A stretch of 64,000 bases of DNA from contig JAAONU010000016.1 of the NCBI GenBank assembly GCA_012932295.1, positions 35,061,241-35,125,240 on the forward strand, given 5' to 3'. Shown one piece after another: positions 50,701 through 62,697 of the stretch. The notes under the pieces were generated by a model that was not told the origin of the DNA, ran no database searches, and worked only from the letters and a program-made list of their open reading frames with translations. A program made the position numbers and the translations under genes. Origin of the DNA: Cyclina sinensis. Its lineage: Eukaryota > Mollusca > Bivalvia > Venerida > Veneridae. Position 1 is the first letter of the stretch, and each line of letters starts with the position of its first letter.

Positions 50701-53700
50701 CTCACCTGTAAACGTATGAGATGTTACACGACAGTGCTATCCTAAGTATTATTTTAGAAAATGCAATATAATCACCAACATGTCTCACCCGTTTGCAGTG
50801 AAATAGAATAATGTATTTCAAGAAAATATTCTAAAACAATAGCATCTTTATGAAACATTGTTAAGAAACATTCTTTTGGTTTTTACATGTTGTTCTTCAA
50901 AACAGCTTTAAAAAGTTTCTTACCTTGAATAGACTGAAGAGTAACCAAGTCAGTGTAGATATCATTTTAACTACCAATAAATTAAACATGTTTCAAAGCC
51001 TGACGTTTGCTTTCAACTTTGAACTTTTTTGTTGTTTTGAGGCGATACAACGGACCGAAACCTCTAGAATGGTAAGGTTTCTGACAGCACGGCTCAAACT
51101 CATATACAATTCTTAAATTAGCTTTATTTACCCACTACATTTTATGTTTCATAGCTCCTGATTTTCTCGTCAACATTTTCTTTGATTCACTTCCGGTTCT
51201 TTTTTTTTAGGATTGCTTCAGTACTTTTCAAACTGTAATGGAATAATTCTTCTATACGTAACGTTTTATTTTTCCATGTACAGTGTAGCTCTCCTGCATG
51301 AAAAAGAACTTTGTTTAATGTTTGCTAACTAATTCGTGTATCACAGAATATCAGCTGAAAATATTTGAGCCAACAGAAAAAAAAACTTTTTCTGATGTTA
51401 AAAATGAAAATTAGATGTCTTGATACGTAGTTTTGATATCATTTGAAGATATGTATTAATTTTTTTATCTATCTTATTTCATCTTTTATGCATTTATTAT
51501 TGTTTATTTCTTTTAAGTAAAACAATGCTGTCAGAAGTAAGCCCTAATCATTGCTAGTTGTGATATTTTCAATATTTTCAAAACAATATACAAAATACAT
51601 TTTGTTTTGGTCCAGACATTTCAGAGATAAATTTTAATTAATAAGGCTTGCTATTCTTTCATCTGAAGGCTGTGCTGCTTAAGTATTTGTTGTTTTTTAC
51701 AGTCTTTATGATAATTTATTGAGACACGTTTTTTGGTTTTATTTTGATAAGAATATCTCTGTTGTATAAAAGAGATTTAGAGACATACGACCCGCGATGG
51801 TACAGGTGAGCTAAGTGTGGGCATCACCGGACATCTTGTCCAGACAACACGTGCTAGCTTGTGTTTCTGTCTGCACAAAGATGACCGGCTTTGTTTGAAT
51901 TACAGAGATCCATTGACCTTAAAACGGGATGAGTGTTTTAACATCTATGGCTTTTTAACCCACTTACATCTTTGTACAATATTACAATATTATTTTTATA
52001 CTTAAGTAGTTGATGCGGTTTTTTCATCCATATAAAAAGCAGAAAACAAAATGTCAAGTAGAGAGTACGCATATAGAGCTTTTCTAAAATACCTTCTGTT
52101 TCAGTTTATTTAAAGATCTAAATTTAAGTAGACATAATTCTTTGATCTACATTTTAAGTTATTCTTTTTACGGTGATTTTTATATTCATATTTAGAAGGG
52201 AGATAAAATCGGACACGGCAAGAAATTCAGAAATCCGTCAGAGTATTGATGAACGGTAAGCTCATGTCGTCTCCCCGAAACCCTCATGTCGTGCACTCCA
52301 GACCCGTTTTCCCCAGACAGTGTCCGCAATACCAAGAACATTATCGTGTTTCCTAAACACTGTGTCTGCAATAACTATGCCATGTTTGCTGAACATCTTA
52401 AATTAGTGTCTTAAATAGTATGTCTGCAGTACCAAAAACATTGCCGTTTTCCCTAAAATCCGTCTTTGCAGTATCAGAAACATTACCGTTTTCCCTAAAA
52501 TCCGTCTTTGCAGTACCAAAACATTGCCGTTTTCCCTAAAATCCGTCTTTGCAGTACCAAAAACATTACCGTTTTCCCTAAAATCCGTCTTTGCAGTACC
52601 AAAAACATTGCCGTTCTGTGTCTGCAGTACCAAAAACACATTCGTGTTCCCTTAACTCTGTGTCTCCAATACCAAAAACACATTTGGCGTGCTCCTTAAA
52701 CACTGTGTTTGCAGTAACCAAACACATCTATAGCTTTCCGCCAAACATTTCGTACCGCTCTCTATATTATGGACAACACTAATGCATTCAGTTCACATCA
52801 GATTGACAATTTGACATCAGGAAATGATTGGTTCTATTCAACTCACAGTTAGTATAGAATTTAACCTTTAACTGATCAGCATCCAGACAGTTGACTGTGT
52901 ACTGTCTTTGCAACAAACAGGTAATTTTAGATGTGATACGGTAACAAGATTTCATTGTTCTTCAGTTTCGAAGCTCTAGCCTTCGATATTGGCAATCCGT
53001 GGTCATACTCCGAACGGTAATGTTTACTTTGTTAAGAGAACACGGGAATACGGTTGCACCGTGCTGTGTCACCCTGCACTTTTCCTGCAGTTTACTGTTT
53101 TTTCTGCTAATGGGTCAACATAACGACAGAATTATTCAGATATATCTAGAATATGACACACTCTGCAGTTTTTTTACTGATCTGAGAAACAGGTCGTTGC
53201 CATGTCAGAATTCACTGAACAACGTAATTTGTCTTCTACCAAATATTGTCTCCAGTGTCAGGGGGAATACTCGCAAATTTCAACTTTCAAAATGGTCACA
53301 TATTCTATTAATTACGAAACAAATTTCTTTTGCATTTGGATCAATTCGGTCAATACTTTGTTAAATATAGATTTTTTCAGTCCAGATACTTAACACTAGT
53401 ATAGTTTATATTTAAAGTAAGCGGCTTTTCGTGTGGTATTTATTTATGTTCCAGCTATTTAGTTCGAACTAGAGCAGATTATGACGTTAAAAGGAACTGT
53501 ATATCAATATAGAATGGAATATAGAAGGTGAAATTAAACAGGGTTTTGTTGCTTCACAGATTATTTGTTGTTGTTTTGTTTGTTGTTTAAACAGAATTTT
53601 ATAGAAACGAGAACAAGGAATTTGAAACGAGATCAAGGAATTTGAAACTTGAACAAGGAATTTGAAATTAGAACATGGAATTTGAAATTAGAATATGGAA

Positions 53701-56700
53701 TTTGGAATTAGAACAAGGAATTAGCATCTTAAGATTCTTTCTGATTTTGCTTTTCAACTCTGATGACGTTTTTAAATAACATTTCGTCTTTTTTTTTTTC
53801 AAGATCAGTTTTGTAGTTTGTTTGTCTGGTGATTATTTTTTGATAGTTTGCAGTTACTAGAACTTCTTGCTTTTTGCACGTTTTGCTTTTTTCCGAATAA
53901 TGACCATATTAAGAAAAGGAATTTAATTCTGATAATTTATTTCTTTGATGTGTTTAACAGTGATGTAACAACACATATTTTACTATTATTATTTTCTTAT
54001 TTAATAATATACACCAATAATATGTTCTTTTGGGAAATATTAGAATCATATAATGTCTTCTGTAACTGACTGTTTGGGCGTTTTTAATATTTCACATATG
54101 TCACAATTTATTATAACTAATTTCACCATAGCTTCATATAGTACGAAGAGGTGAGCCTCAAAACTGATGTACCCAATAAGCATTCCTGATACAGATTTGT
54201 TTTAAATAAGCTATTATCTTGTAACTGTTGAAGCAAAGTTTAAACTTGGATCGATTGGTAAGAAAGATTTTAAATAAGAAGAAACTGAAAGTTCGATTGA
54301 TGTAAGTTTAGATACAGTGTCGCGCTTCTTGTTACAAATAAATAAACACGTAAATCAAGTTATTTAATCTCACCGAACTACCCCATGCTGTTTTATCGTT
54401 ATATTCTTATATATAAGCTTTATTTTGTCTATCATCAAAGGCCAAGGTAATAAATTACACAGTCCACAGTACAACTGAATTTAGCTTTACTGTAAAAGTA
54501 AGTTCAAACTTTCAAAAGAACCGAATTTCAAGATCATGGATATCCAATATTTAATGAAAATAACAAGGACAAATATGCATTTATTTTTACGCTTACAGTA
54601 GTGTATCAAACGAAAGCAACGCTTGTAAATATACTTGTATAAGTACAGTCGCGCAGACTTCTTTCTTATACATATATCAAGTTGTGCTTAACAACACACA
54701 GCGTCGAAAAAAAGGGTCCCAGTAATGACAAAGCATTTGGCGGGATGAATGTGTAAAGAATTGTAAGTGCTATAAAATATCCTTTGGTCTGCGCATGCGT
54801 GTCAGTTTTGAGACTCGTCTGTACGTAAACCGAATTGTGTTCAAACCACAGAACATAAGGAGAACTTTTTTGTCAGATATGTGTTTAAACACTTTATTTA
54901 ATATTTTTAAAAGTTTCTATAATTAGTAACAAAGGTTTCGTCATGCTTCAGGTCATATTTCGCAGACAAGCCTCTACCGCTGGTACCTAAACCATTCCTG
55001 CCGCCAGTGACAGACAATATTCCACGTGTTCTGTACGAGGAGAAAGAGATGGAATGTCAGGCCAAAGAAGAAACGATACAGGTTGGTTCCCCTAATAGTT
55101 AACCCTATCGTTGGAAACCAGAGTTCGGCCCATTCCGTTTCCCGCTATTCATCGATCGTGGAATTTCTGTTTGCAAAAAAATTCTTACTTATGAATAATA
55201 AACGACCTACTTTCACTGGTTTCCGACTGATTTCCGTTTCGCAAACATCCATTGAAATGAGTCGTTATTTTACAAGAATAATGTATAAAATAAAATAAAT
55301 TAATTCAAGCGGAAAAGCGTCTATTGAAAGTAGCATGAAGAGTATTTGTATTCCTTCCCTTAGCTTATTGATATTCATGAATACTTAATTATAGTTGTAC
55401 AGAATGTGTACCGTGAGTAACCCTGGACTCTGATAGACTTGTCCATCGTTCAGTGTAGACAGACCCATTTATCATTTTTTGTGGACGCTTGTTTGAAACT
55501 TACTGACTGAATAGCCATGATCATATTGCATGGCTAATCATGGTCTGCCATGGTAGAAAATGTTGCCCTCAGGACCCTTTTCAGCTAAGATAGTTTGTGG
55601 CAAACACCACAAGATTTTCTAAAAACATTAGAAACTGTAAAATGTTGATAAAGGCTCGATAAGATTTTGTTATTTCATTTGCAAAATTTGCAATTTTTAG
55701 CTCCACTTTTCGCAGAAAAAAATGGAGCTATTCTCATGACCCTCTCGTCTGCGTCGGCGTTGACTAACCTTTTTAAGGTCCATTTCTCAGACACTAACAA
55801 AGCTATTCAAGTTTCAATTTTGGAATACTTGTTCACTTTCAAAATGCCACATCATTTCAAAAGGGCAGATAACCCTCAAATTTATTTGTGCAGTTAAGCC
55901 CGCTTTTCGGCTAAGAATTTCTTGTTTTTTTTGTCAATGTACTTTTCTCAAAAGGTATCAACGATATTCTCTTCAAATTTGAAATACTTGATCACCAGCA
56001 AGACCCCTACAAAGATTACTGGTACCCATAACCCTAGGGTCAAAATTATCCCCACCCCCTTGGTCACTTGATCTTACTTAGACTAATATAGGAAAAAACT
56101 TCTAATGGCAAAGCACAAAGCCTAGAACTAAACTACTTACTTACATGGGATGGGTAGGTACGTCCCCATCCCCAATGCATGCGACACCCCATCACCCGCC
56201 CCCCCCCCCCCCGTATTTTGTTTTCATTATTTTTGTTATAAGTTGGAACTTGACCCCCGACCAGCCCCCTTCCGATCAGACCATCTCCTCCCCATTACCC
56301 CCACCCTCCCCAAATGCATGGGACCGCCCCCCCCCCCCCCCCCCCAATCCCGAATTTTTTTTCATTGTTTTAATACGTAGGTACTTGACCCCCCGCCCCC
56401 AACTCCAACACACAAACACACACCAGCCCCCTCCCACATCAGACTCCCCTCCCCCCTCCCCGATTTCTTTTATTTCTTCCATACTAGGTACTTCACACCC
56501 CCCCCCACAAAAAAAAATAAATAAAATAATAATCTTACATAAGTAGCTACTTGCCCTTCCCGACTCAATTTTTTTTTCACTTGGGCCTCTTGTTTGACTC
56601 TTATTTATTATTCAGCACTGAGAAAAATGGAGCGTGCTGTCCGCGGACAGGTCTTGCTAAAGAATATAGCCAGTTAATTTTCGCTGCAAACAGAAAGCTT

Positions 56701-56893
56701 TTATTTAAATACCTTTTTTTTGTAAATATGGCATGTAACATATAAATAATTTTATGCATTACTTCTTTTGCAGATACTCAATGCCAAAATTCGGCGATTA
56801 GAACATCTGCTCCATCTGAAAGATGTAAGAATAGAGGATTTACACACAACCCTACAGCAAACAATAGGGCTGGGGTACTCAAGAAAAAGATAA
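38797..56893 (+). CDS. SPEF1: SPEF1/CLAMP-like cilium-associated microtubule protein, eight exons
   Basis: Exons: 38797-38956, 43426-43537, 43994-44127, 48834-48978, 52196-52255, 52966-53016 (optional), 54952-55081, 56774-56893. All introns are GT..AG and phases agree, giving 303 residues, or 286 without the 51-base exon. The CH domain starts near residue 27 (LYSWIDRIPLSRPKKNIAKD), continues VLCAEVVKHYFPRMVEIHNY and ends near residue 135 (IERVLMLLRLQIDKFLEKT). A proline/serine-rich linker follows, then a C-terminal coiled coil (AKIRRLEHLLHLKDVRIEDL), the family hallmark; human SPEF1 is somewhat shorter. Known role: SPEF1 binds and bundles microtubules, including the ciliary central pair. After exon 3 the frame stays open to 44267, so intron retention could give a shorter isoform. 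SPEF1 and not SPATA4 is favoured by the C-terminal coil. Confidence 0.92.
40869..40945 (+). mobile_element. tRNA-derived SINE head or tRNA pseudogene
   Basis: An A-box-like TAGCCTAGTAAATTAGG is followed by CCCGACTACGACTCAGAGG and a B-box-like GGCTCGAACCC. The spacing is close to that of a tRNA gene, but the sequence does not close a convincing acceptor stem, so it is read as the head of a SINE. A tail may run to about 41190, though no boundary is evident. Confidence 0.5.
42898..43300. repeat. Long inverted repeat (foldback/MITE), about 190-base arms
   Basis: The ends pair CAATGGTAGGATACTACGTC with GACGTAGTATCTTACTATTG. The centre pairs CTGAAAACGGGTGAAAGTTTTTTT with its near complement around a short spacer at about 43108-43128. 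Arms align along their length with small indels, including GCTCTCTCGCGGA with TCCGCGAGAGAGC. The right end is 125 bases from SPEF1-like exon 2. There is no coding capacity. A TTTAT-like flanking duplication is possible but uncertain. Confidence 0.8.
44780..45080. mobile_element. Dispersed repeat with GTGCAGACCATGATCAGACTGC core
   Basis: The order is ACCCTTTCCATGCGAAAT, AATGGACTTATCCATATTTC, AAAATGTACTGACTGAATGG, CAGACCATGATCAGACTGCA, TCTTGGTCTGCACC, then GCAGGGTAAAGGTTAAG. I recognise this order as a repeat common in bivalve DNA. A short piece of the same family occurs at 55480-55570 (TTACTGACTGAATAGCCATG). Frames over it on both strands are artefacts. Confidence 0.55.
45980..46470 (+). promoter_or_regulatory. 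Promoter-like or solo-LTR-like cluster inside intron 3
   Basis: GATTGG (an inverted CCAAT) near 45990 and ACCACGTGAT near 46013 precede TATAAATCC near 46056. About 390 bases later there is AATAAACACTAGG. This order of upstream signals, TATA and poly(A) signal is what a solo LTR would show, but TG..CA ends and a target duplication were not found. An internal promoter is the alternative. Confidence 0.25.
48035..48055. repeat. (TA)n microsatellite
   Basis: About ten TA repeats inside SPEF1-like intron 3, preceded by three TTCTATA-type motifs. Confidence 0.85.
48979..52195. other. SPEF1-like intron 4
   Basis: This 3.2 kb AT-rich intron contains a stretch at 49430-49680 (GCGGTTACTTCCCTCACAGC, TTGATAGGGGAATTAACTCT) that loosely resembles 27350-27560, suggesting an old dispersed repeat. 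No exon with both splice signals and a compatible phase was seen here. Confidence 0.5.
52300..52740. repeat. Minisatellite, about 42-base unit, in intron 5
   Basis: About ten units share GTCTTTGCAGTACCAAAAACATT and GCCGTTTTCCCTAAAATCC. The best-preserved ones are at 52425-52615, with more diverged units at both ends. It starts about 50 bases after exon 5. The unit length, a multiple of three, creates period-14 frames on the minus strand that are not genes. Each unit contains a TTTGCAG, a possible decoy splice acceptor. Confidence 0.85.
53595..53725. repeat. Minisatellite, about 20-base unit, six copies
   Basis: The unit GAACAAGGAATTTGAAATTA is repeated with small changes inside SPEF1-like intron 6. 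It is non-coding. Confidence 0.85.
55690..56670 (-). mobile_element. Dispersed element, reverse orientation, with two long poly(C) tracts
   Basis: On the plus strand it opens TTTTTAGCTCCACTTTTCGC and closes AAATGGAGCGTGCTGTCCGCG, GACAGGTCTTGC, which is the reverse of the family at 31820-32946. Internal sequence also matches in reverse (AACTAAACTACTTACTTAC). Poly(C) runs near 56200-56213 and 56328-56345, and CCACCCTCC-rich stretches, cause proline-rich frames that are artefacts. It lies in intron 7 of the SPEF1-like gene, antisense to it. Confidence 0.65.
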
Positions 56894-57107
56894 TCACCTT
56901 CGCGTTACAGAAGTGCACATTGTAAAATAGCATAGACATTATAGTTCTGTCACTTGTTCCACGATGTCAAAGGATCTGTGATATTTATATCAGCCGCAGC
57001 GCTAACTTCAACTACGACTTTTGTTCAGCGTATGCAAACGAAATCAAAGTGCGTTAGGTCCTAAGCAAAATCAAGATAGGCTGCGAACGCGCCTTTTGTT
57101 TTCATGA

Positions 57108-57113
57108 AATAAA
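57108..57113 (+). terminator. Candidate poly(A) signal of the SPEF1-like gene
   Basis: AATAAA within CATGAAATAAACTGAG lies 215 bases after the TAA at 56891-56893 and is the first canonical signal downstream. Confidence 0.45.
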
Positions 57114-60012
57114 CTGAGAACTGTAACTGAATACAGTTTCTTTATTAGCGACACATTCCAAACGATATAAACACAACAAACAAACAAACAACATCAAACA
57201 TTATTGTACTACTGTGGCATTCAAAGTTCATGAAATCAGGGTTGCTATTGTGTTACGGTAAATGTTATAATCATCTACAGATCTTTTTCTACCAAGTAAC
57301 GTTAACAAAAATGCATCAATGTCGTGTCTTCTGTGTTCATTTCCACAGCTCTTGAATCTGCGATAGAACCCTCTCTTCTGTTTCGTTTCTTTATGGACAT
57401 TTTTAAAAAATCGAATATAGGATAGTTATCTTCTTTGGATGCAAATTCATTATTAAACTCCTTTTATATATCGTATTTCATAGAAATTCTTCAAAATAAC
57501 TTCTCGTTAAGTGCTGAAACGTATTATTTTCCAATGTGTTTTTAAAATTCTACAAATGACGGCTTTCGACACAAATTCACATTTAAAAATAAAATAAAGT
57601 CTTAACAAACGTCTTCTGCGTGAAAAATAAATACCCGACAAAAGCAACAATGTTTTCTCTATATCAGAATTACTTAAGATAATGTGTCCCTGTTAAACTG
57701 TTACTGCTTAACGGAAGTTTCATTGCTAATGATTTATCGACTGCTAGACTAAGCCACACTGGCGACATTAAGGAGACAGCAAGAACAAACACGAGAGAGA
57801 TATTTACACATATACAAAAAAATCCAAGAATAGTTTGGCAAGTAATGTTTCAACTTGATTCCTCAAAAAAACAATACTTTACAGTCTAATCTAGTCACAC
57901 TTCCTGTGTTTTATATACCCTTCTCTTGCTCTATCTCTCTCCCTGCCCCATCAATCATTTTATCCTTTCTCATTTTACTCATCTGTGATGCCGAAGCTGA
58001 CTCTTGTGTGTGGTTTTCTACATTTTGTTAATTCACTGTGATATATATTGAACAAAAAAGAAACGGAAGTTGCTTTTTTAATGACGTCATGAACATTTCG
58101 CAAAGCTGTGATATAATTTTTTAGTAAATTATACAATCAACACGTGTTATAAGTCAATATCCATAATAACTGGAACAAAAAAAATACCAATTACAAAAGA
58201 ATAAATAAAACCTTCATTAAAAGATTCTCTGATAAACGTGCGTTTCTTTTTCTCGTAAGTATATTATCATTTCATTTGTTTACATTTAAGTCTGAGTTAC
58301 TTTTGCCCCGAGGTAACTCGTTACCAGTTTTTGTTGATAAAACTCATGAATCTAAGCTTGACCCAGTATTAGAAGCGATGAGATTCGAATATTTCTGACT
58401 TATTTAATCATGCGTTGCTGTACTTTTTTCATAGAGTGTATATTTATAATAAATCATGTATATTTATTTTACTCTGTGCATCTACGGTCATTTGCAGTTC
58501 AAATTTTGTAAATGTCAATATCAAACAAAATCTGCATAATTTTTGTTATTAGTCATTGTTATATAGAATTGTTATGTACTTGTAAATAGGATTTTTAAGA
58601 AGTGATATTTTTACAGTTGTAAAATATCAATGCGCGAACGGACCAATAATTGATTTATAAACTGCCAATACCCTTCTAGTTTTGTACACGAGTTTGTTGA
58701 TTTTGTTCTCTATTTTTTTCAGTTCCTTAACGGACTATTTGTATAGGAAAAATAAGACAAAAGTAAACGAAATTTTTGGAAGTGACATTACAAAGGTTGT
58801 AAAACGAGCCAGATTCTAAATCAGAATGTCTCTAATTTGTTTTAGATTTTAAAAATGTAATAAGAGGAAACAAACCAGTTCTGAAGTCATTTTTTGCTGT
58901 TTATGAAAAGGATATAACAATTTCAGATTTTTTATAATCCAGTATTGCCTTGGTGCCTGCTCACGGAAATACTACAGAGTAAATTGTTATTTCATGGAGT
59001 TAATATAAATGCATCGAATACCTATTGCACCCAGCTCTTGTACTAACCTACAAACAACCACTCTTCAATGTATTTCCTTCACCTGTTAGTTAGCAATTTA
59101 ATAATATAATTTTGTCTCTTTACTTCTTTGAGCTAACAAGGTTTTACTTGTCAATGTATATAATATAGAATCTATTTTTGTAAACGACAAGTTTTCATGT
59201 ACTGTACTACAAATTATTGACAATAAAATATAGAGTATATCTTTTTCTCTCTTCGTATATTTCAAGAAAAAGTGTCTACTTCAGTTTAATACCAGACAAT
59301 AATTTATTCGAAAGCGTTGTCTCCGTTCTGAGAGCATCAGAACCAAAAGCAGTGATCGTGAACACAATCGAACAGAATCAGCCATAACCGGAAGTACTCG
59401 GAGTGGGGGGGGGATAAGCATCTTTGTAAATTAAGGCTCAAGAATATACCAACAACCTAATTCAAGTGACTCGTCTGTGAAAGATTTGATGAAATTACTT
59501 CCAACATGCTTCCGCATTACTTAAGAGGCGAATTTTAAAATCAGTCAACCATTCATTCATTCATTCATTCGTCGCACGTTCGTTCTTCGTTCCTCCGTCC
59601 GTCGTTTCTTTCATTCATTACAATAGTAAAGATAAAGCACCTGTTTATCCCATTCAAAATGAAAGAGAAATACTTACCATTAGACGTCTTCTGTACCTTG
59701 AATCATCAGCGGTACTCTAAGCAACGCTTCCAAGTTCTTTCTCCTAATGAATGTCGATTCTTTTGTACGCTTCAGCATAATCATAGTCCAATTTTCATTC
59801 ACATTTTTTTGTCTAATTTCAAAACAAGATCATTTTTTTCTAAAACGTTTAAGTCTCCATGTTTTTTCCGATCGCCATATGCCAAATATTCATTCAACTG
59901 TAAACATGGAATGTACAGTTTCTTTTTAAAGAAGCTACATGTAAGTTTACACTGTAAACATCATCAAAAGTTACACGACCATAACCGTGTACTGATCAAC
60001 TTTGTCTTAATT

Positions 60013-60065
60013 CTAAAGTAAACTAAGGGACTCGAACCAACGACCCCAGGAAACATATCTAAAAC
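60013..60065 (-). mobile_element. SINE or tRNA-pseudogene fragment with a B box
   Basis: Read on the minus strand, CCTGGGGTCGTTGGTTCGAGTCCC carries a perfect RNA polymerase III B box (GGTTCGAGTCC). No A box or acceptor stem is evident at the expected distance, so it is a fragment and not a working tRNA gene. Confidence 0.35.
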
Positions 60066-60472
60066 TCTTTGTTTCATTACATAGTTTCGCAGTAGTTAAC
60101 AGATTTACACATGTAGAATGAACATCTGTCTTCCAAAAAATGAACATACATATTTCTGTTGTTTCCAATAACTTTGCTGGACGCTGTTTTGATACATAAA
60201 TATAACCGTCAAAATAAGTCATTTGATGATTGCTCATTCTAATCCGCTAATAAGTCCTCAAGACTAGACCGATACCTTACTTTACATATATTTTCACATA
60301 TTTACCCTACTCCATTTCATGTGTTATTTCATGCTTATCGCATTTCCTGTCTTGCTTTGCACGGGATTCTCGTGAAGTCATAGTTTTGTAAATGGCTTTG
60401 TCCTTACGTCACTCGAGGCTTGTATTGAGAACATTAAATGCGCATGTTATGACTAAGATGATTATAGCATTG

Positions 60473-60476
<4 letters not shown>

Positions 60477-60510
<34 letters not shown>
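60477..60510. repeat. (CT)n microsatellite
   Basis: An uninterrupted run of about seventeen CT dinucleotides between CATTGCCCA and GCTCGG. Confidence 0.95.
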
Positions 60511-60512
<2 letters not shown>

Positions 60513-60886
60513 TCGGAAGAAACTGGTCTACGGTAACTTGACTTTTTTAAGTGGATTATCATAATTATTATTTCACCTGGAATTAAACTATCGATAATGT
60601 ATGTATTCGATAACTAATTTTGCATCAAAATAAGTTTCAAACGGTAAAATGTCCCTGTTGCCCATGACTAAATTTTCAATTGAAAAACTCGACTTCGATT
60701 CCGATAAAGACAAAAATGGCTTTTTTGTAGGACAGTAAAGTTTTGCATAAAATCATTACCTGTCATTAAGTGAAAATATACAGTTGATATTGGTTGAATT
60801 GAATTCAAAATAATGCATGCCTGTCTTCAGCAACATTTAAATTTTTCATTAGGAAATTACATCGCGGAGATTAACTGCTAAATACA

Positions 60887-61110
60887 ACAAGAGTTATAAT
60901 GTCTCCATGAATTTAAACAAGCTGCATGAAAAGCATATTTCTGAACAACCTCGGTAACATCTATGACAAGTTTCATCAACTCTGACCAAGTGGTTTAAAA
61001 GGAGACGTTGTTCAAAGCAAAAATGGACGACGCACATCGGACGACGCATGACAGGCACTTGGTGATAATAAAAGAACATTATGAGAATGTCGTGCTGAGG
61101 TGAGCTGAAC
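60887..61110 (+). mobile_element. Short ACAAGAG...GTGAGCTGAA element
   Basis: It starts ACAAGAGTTATAATGTCTC and contains GACAAGTTTCATCAACTCTG and AAAAGGAGACGTTGTTC. It ends GGACGACGCACATCGGACG, then GTCGTGCTGAGGTGAGCTGAA. It is a single-unit version of the longer elements elsewhere in the window and non-coding. Confidence 0.55.
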
Positions 61111-62650
61111 TTAAATGATTGAGTAAACCTGGTTTTATTGCCTGAATAACTTTTTCCTTAGATTATAAACATTTACTATTCTGGCTATGTCAATCTTTTC
61201 TTCTTTGCCTGTATATATACTAAGTTTCGTTTAGTCTTTTTGGAGTTGTAATATTATGAGTTTATAAATGCATCATATGTTTATCATATTTATCACATGA
61301 CAAATGTTGTTTGTAATACAATGTAACCATTACAGATTTTTTTATAATACACACGTGTAATATAACGGCTTACAAAACATTACGCATTTATTTCTTGCTT
61401 CATTTTTTTAATTTCTTGTCATTTTAAAAATTTGTTATCATATAGACGTCCTATTTCAAAGAGACGTTTTCTATGTTCAGTTTTTCCGACATTTTTTTAC
61501 ATTTGATTTGTAACTATTTTCTTGGCGGATGTTTTATAACAGCTTTTGAAGTATAGTTCAAATAAATATAGCTACGCCAAGACCAATTTACGGTTGTTTT
61601 GGTCATGTGATAAAAGAATCTGGCACTCGTTAACATTTCATGTAAACTTTTATTCAACTCGTCCAGAAATAATGTTATTAAGCTCGCCAAATGCTCGCTT
61701 AACAACATGTTCCTGAATTCGTTAAATACACGTTCATATGAAATGAAAACTCGTGTCAGATCCAATATATCTCTACAAAGTCCACGGTTTAAGAAGCTCC
61801 GGTCGGTAAAGGGAGCAAACCAACATTTTACATTGTCGAGTGTAGTGCAGGTGCAAAGTGTATGGCACATCAACCATTTCAAAATATAACTTCATATAAA
61901 AGAAATATTAGAAGCGAATTAACTCCCCTCGTATGCTTCCTTACCGTGCCTTTATCAAGTTCTTTCGAGCACGAAATTCTTCAACTTGCCTGTCAATTCA
62001 CTTCAGCATGGAATACTACACTATCAACATGTCCGTCGGTAACATTTATTTTCCTAAGGTCTGCATATACATGTAGGTACGTGTTCCCCGTTTCGAGAGG
62101 TCAAACTTTGTACGAAATATTGATAGTAGGGTCATATATATTACAATAACATACTAGTTTCACTTATGCTATTTTGTTTTTGATGCGCGATGTTTTCTTT
62201 GAAATCATGTATTTTCACACGTAAATGAATGCGTAACTGGAATCTTTGTCAGTCGCATACCGAGTTGCTTGCAACAAAATAAACTATTATATTGAAATTT
62301 CTTTGACGTTTAGTTTCAACATATTTTGTTTAAAAGATTTTTTTACAAAAGTGTAAGTTTGCATCCATTTCAAACCAAACAAGGAAAAAGGGTTAGGTCA
62401 TTTTGATATTTTAGCGCGTCAAAAAAATACTGACCTAATTACCTCCCTTAGAACTGATGTATTTTGGCTAATGGGAAAAGGTCGTAAAAATTAAACGACA
62501 AAAAGTTTATGGCAATTTTTTTTGGTATCATAAAGATAAGCTATAAATAAATTAACAAATTTGTGTAAGCATTTCCCGTAGAAAGTGTTTGATCAGATAA
62601 AGAAGGAAGTAAAATGTACACCAAAACTGTAAAATTCACCATACATTGTT

Positions 62651-62656
62651 TTTATT
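62651..62656 (-). terminator. Candidate poly(A) signal of the BTB gene
   Basis: TTTATT on the plus strand (AATAAA on the minus) lies about 42 bases beyond the stop codon at 62698-62700, a short but plausible 3' untranslated region. Confidence 0.45.
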
Positions 62657-62697
62657 TTCATATCTGTCCTGTAAACATCATTTTGGTCCGTGTTAAT

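Larger units (their letters stand above)
56894..62650. other. Intergenic region, 3' ends of convergent genes
   Basis: This is downstream of the plus-strand SPEF1-like gene and of the minus-strand BTB gene. It contains a likely poly(A) signal (57108), a CATTC microsatellite near 59550-59575, a (CT)n tract (60477-60510), a minus-strand B-box-like site (60013-60065) and a short ACAAGAG element (60887-61110). The rest is AT-rich. The small frames here (for example 59659-60021 plus and 61514-61882 minus) have no recognised similarity. Confidence 0.5.

Noticed and set aside
53455..53529. Candidate exon after ATGTTCCAG near 53455
   Set aside because: It is open for about 18 codons in the required phase, then stops before any usable donor.
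54136..54154. A 19-base candidate exon of the SPEF1-like gene between CACCATAG and GTGAGC
   Set aside because: Its phase does not fit: it would introduce a stop. The acceptor at 54951 joins exon 6 to exon 7 without it.
56145..56546. Proline-rich 133-codon plus frame
   Set aside because: It is caused by poly(C) tracts in a reversed dispersed element; it has no start context or conservation.
60013..60110. A tRNA gene on the minus strand
   Set aside because: Only a B box is present; no A box or acceptor stem could be paired.
61514..61882. A 122-codon minus frame and overlapping plus frames downstream of the BTB gene
   Set aside because: No recognised motif, no splice or start support, and composition similar to the surrounding intergenic DNA.
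62376..62450. Inverted GGTTAGGTCA ... TGACCTAATT pair as a nuclear receptor site
   Set aside because: The half-sites are too far apart (over 30 bases), and the match is short enough to be chance.
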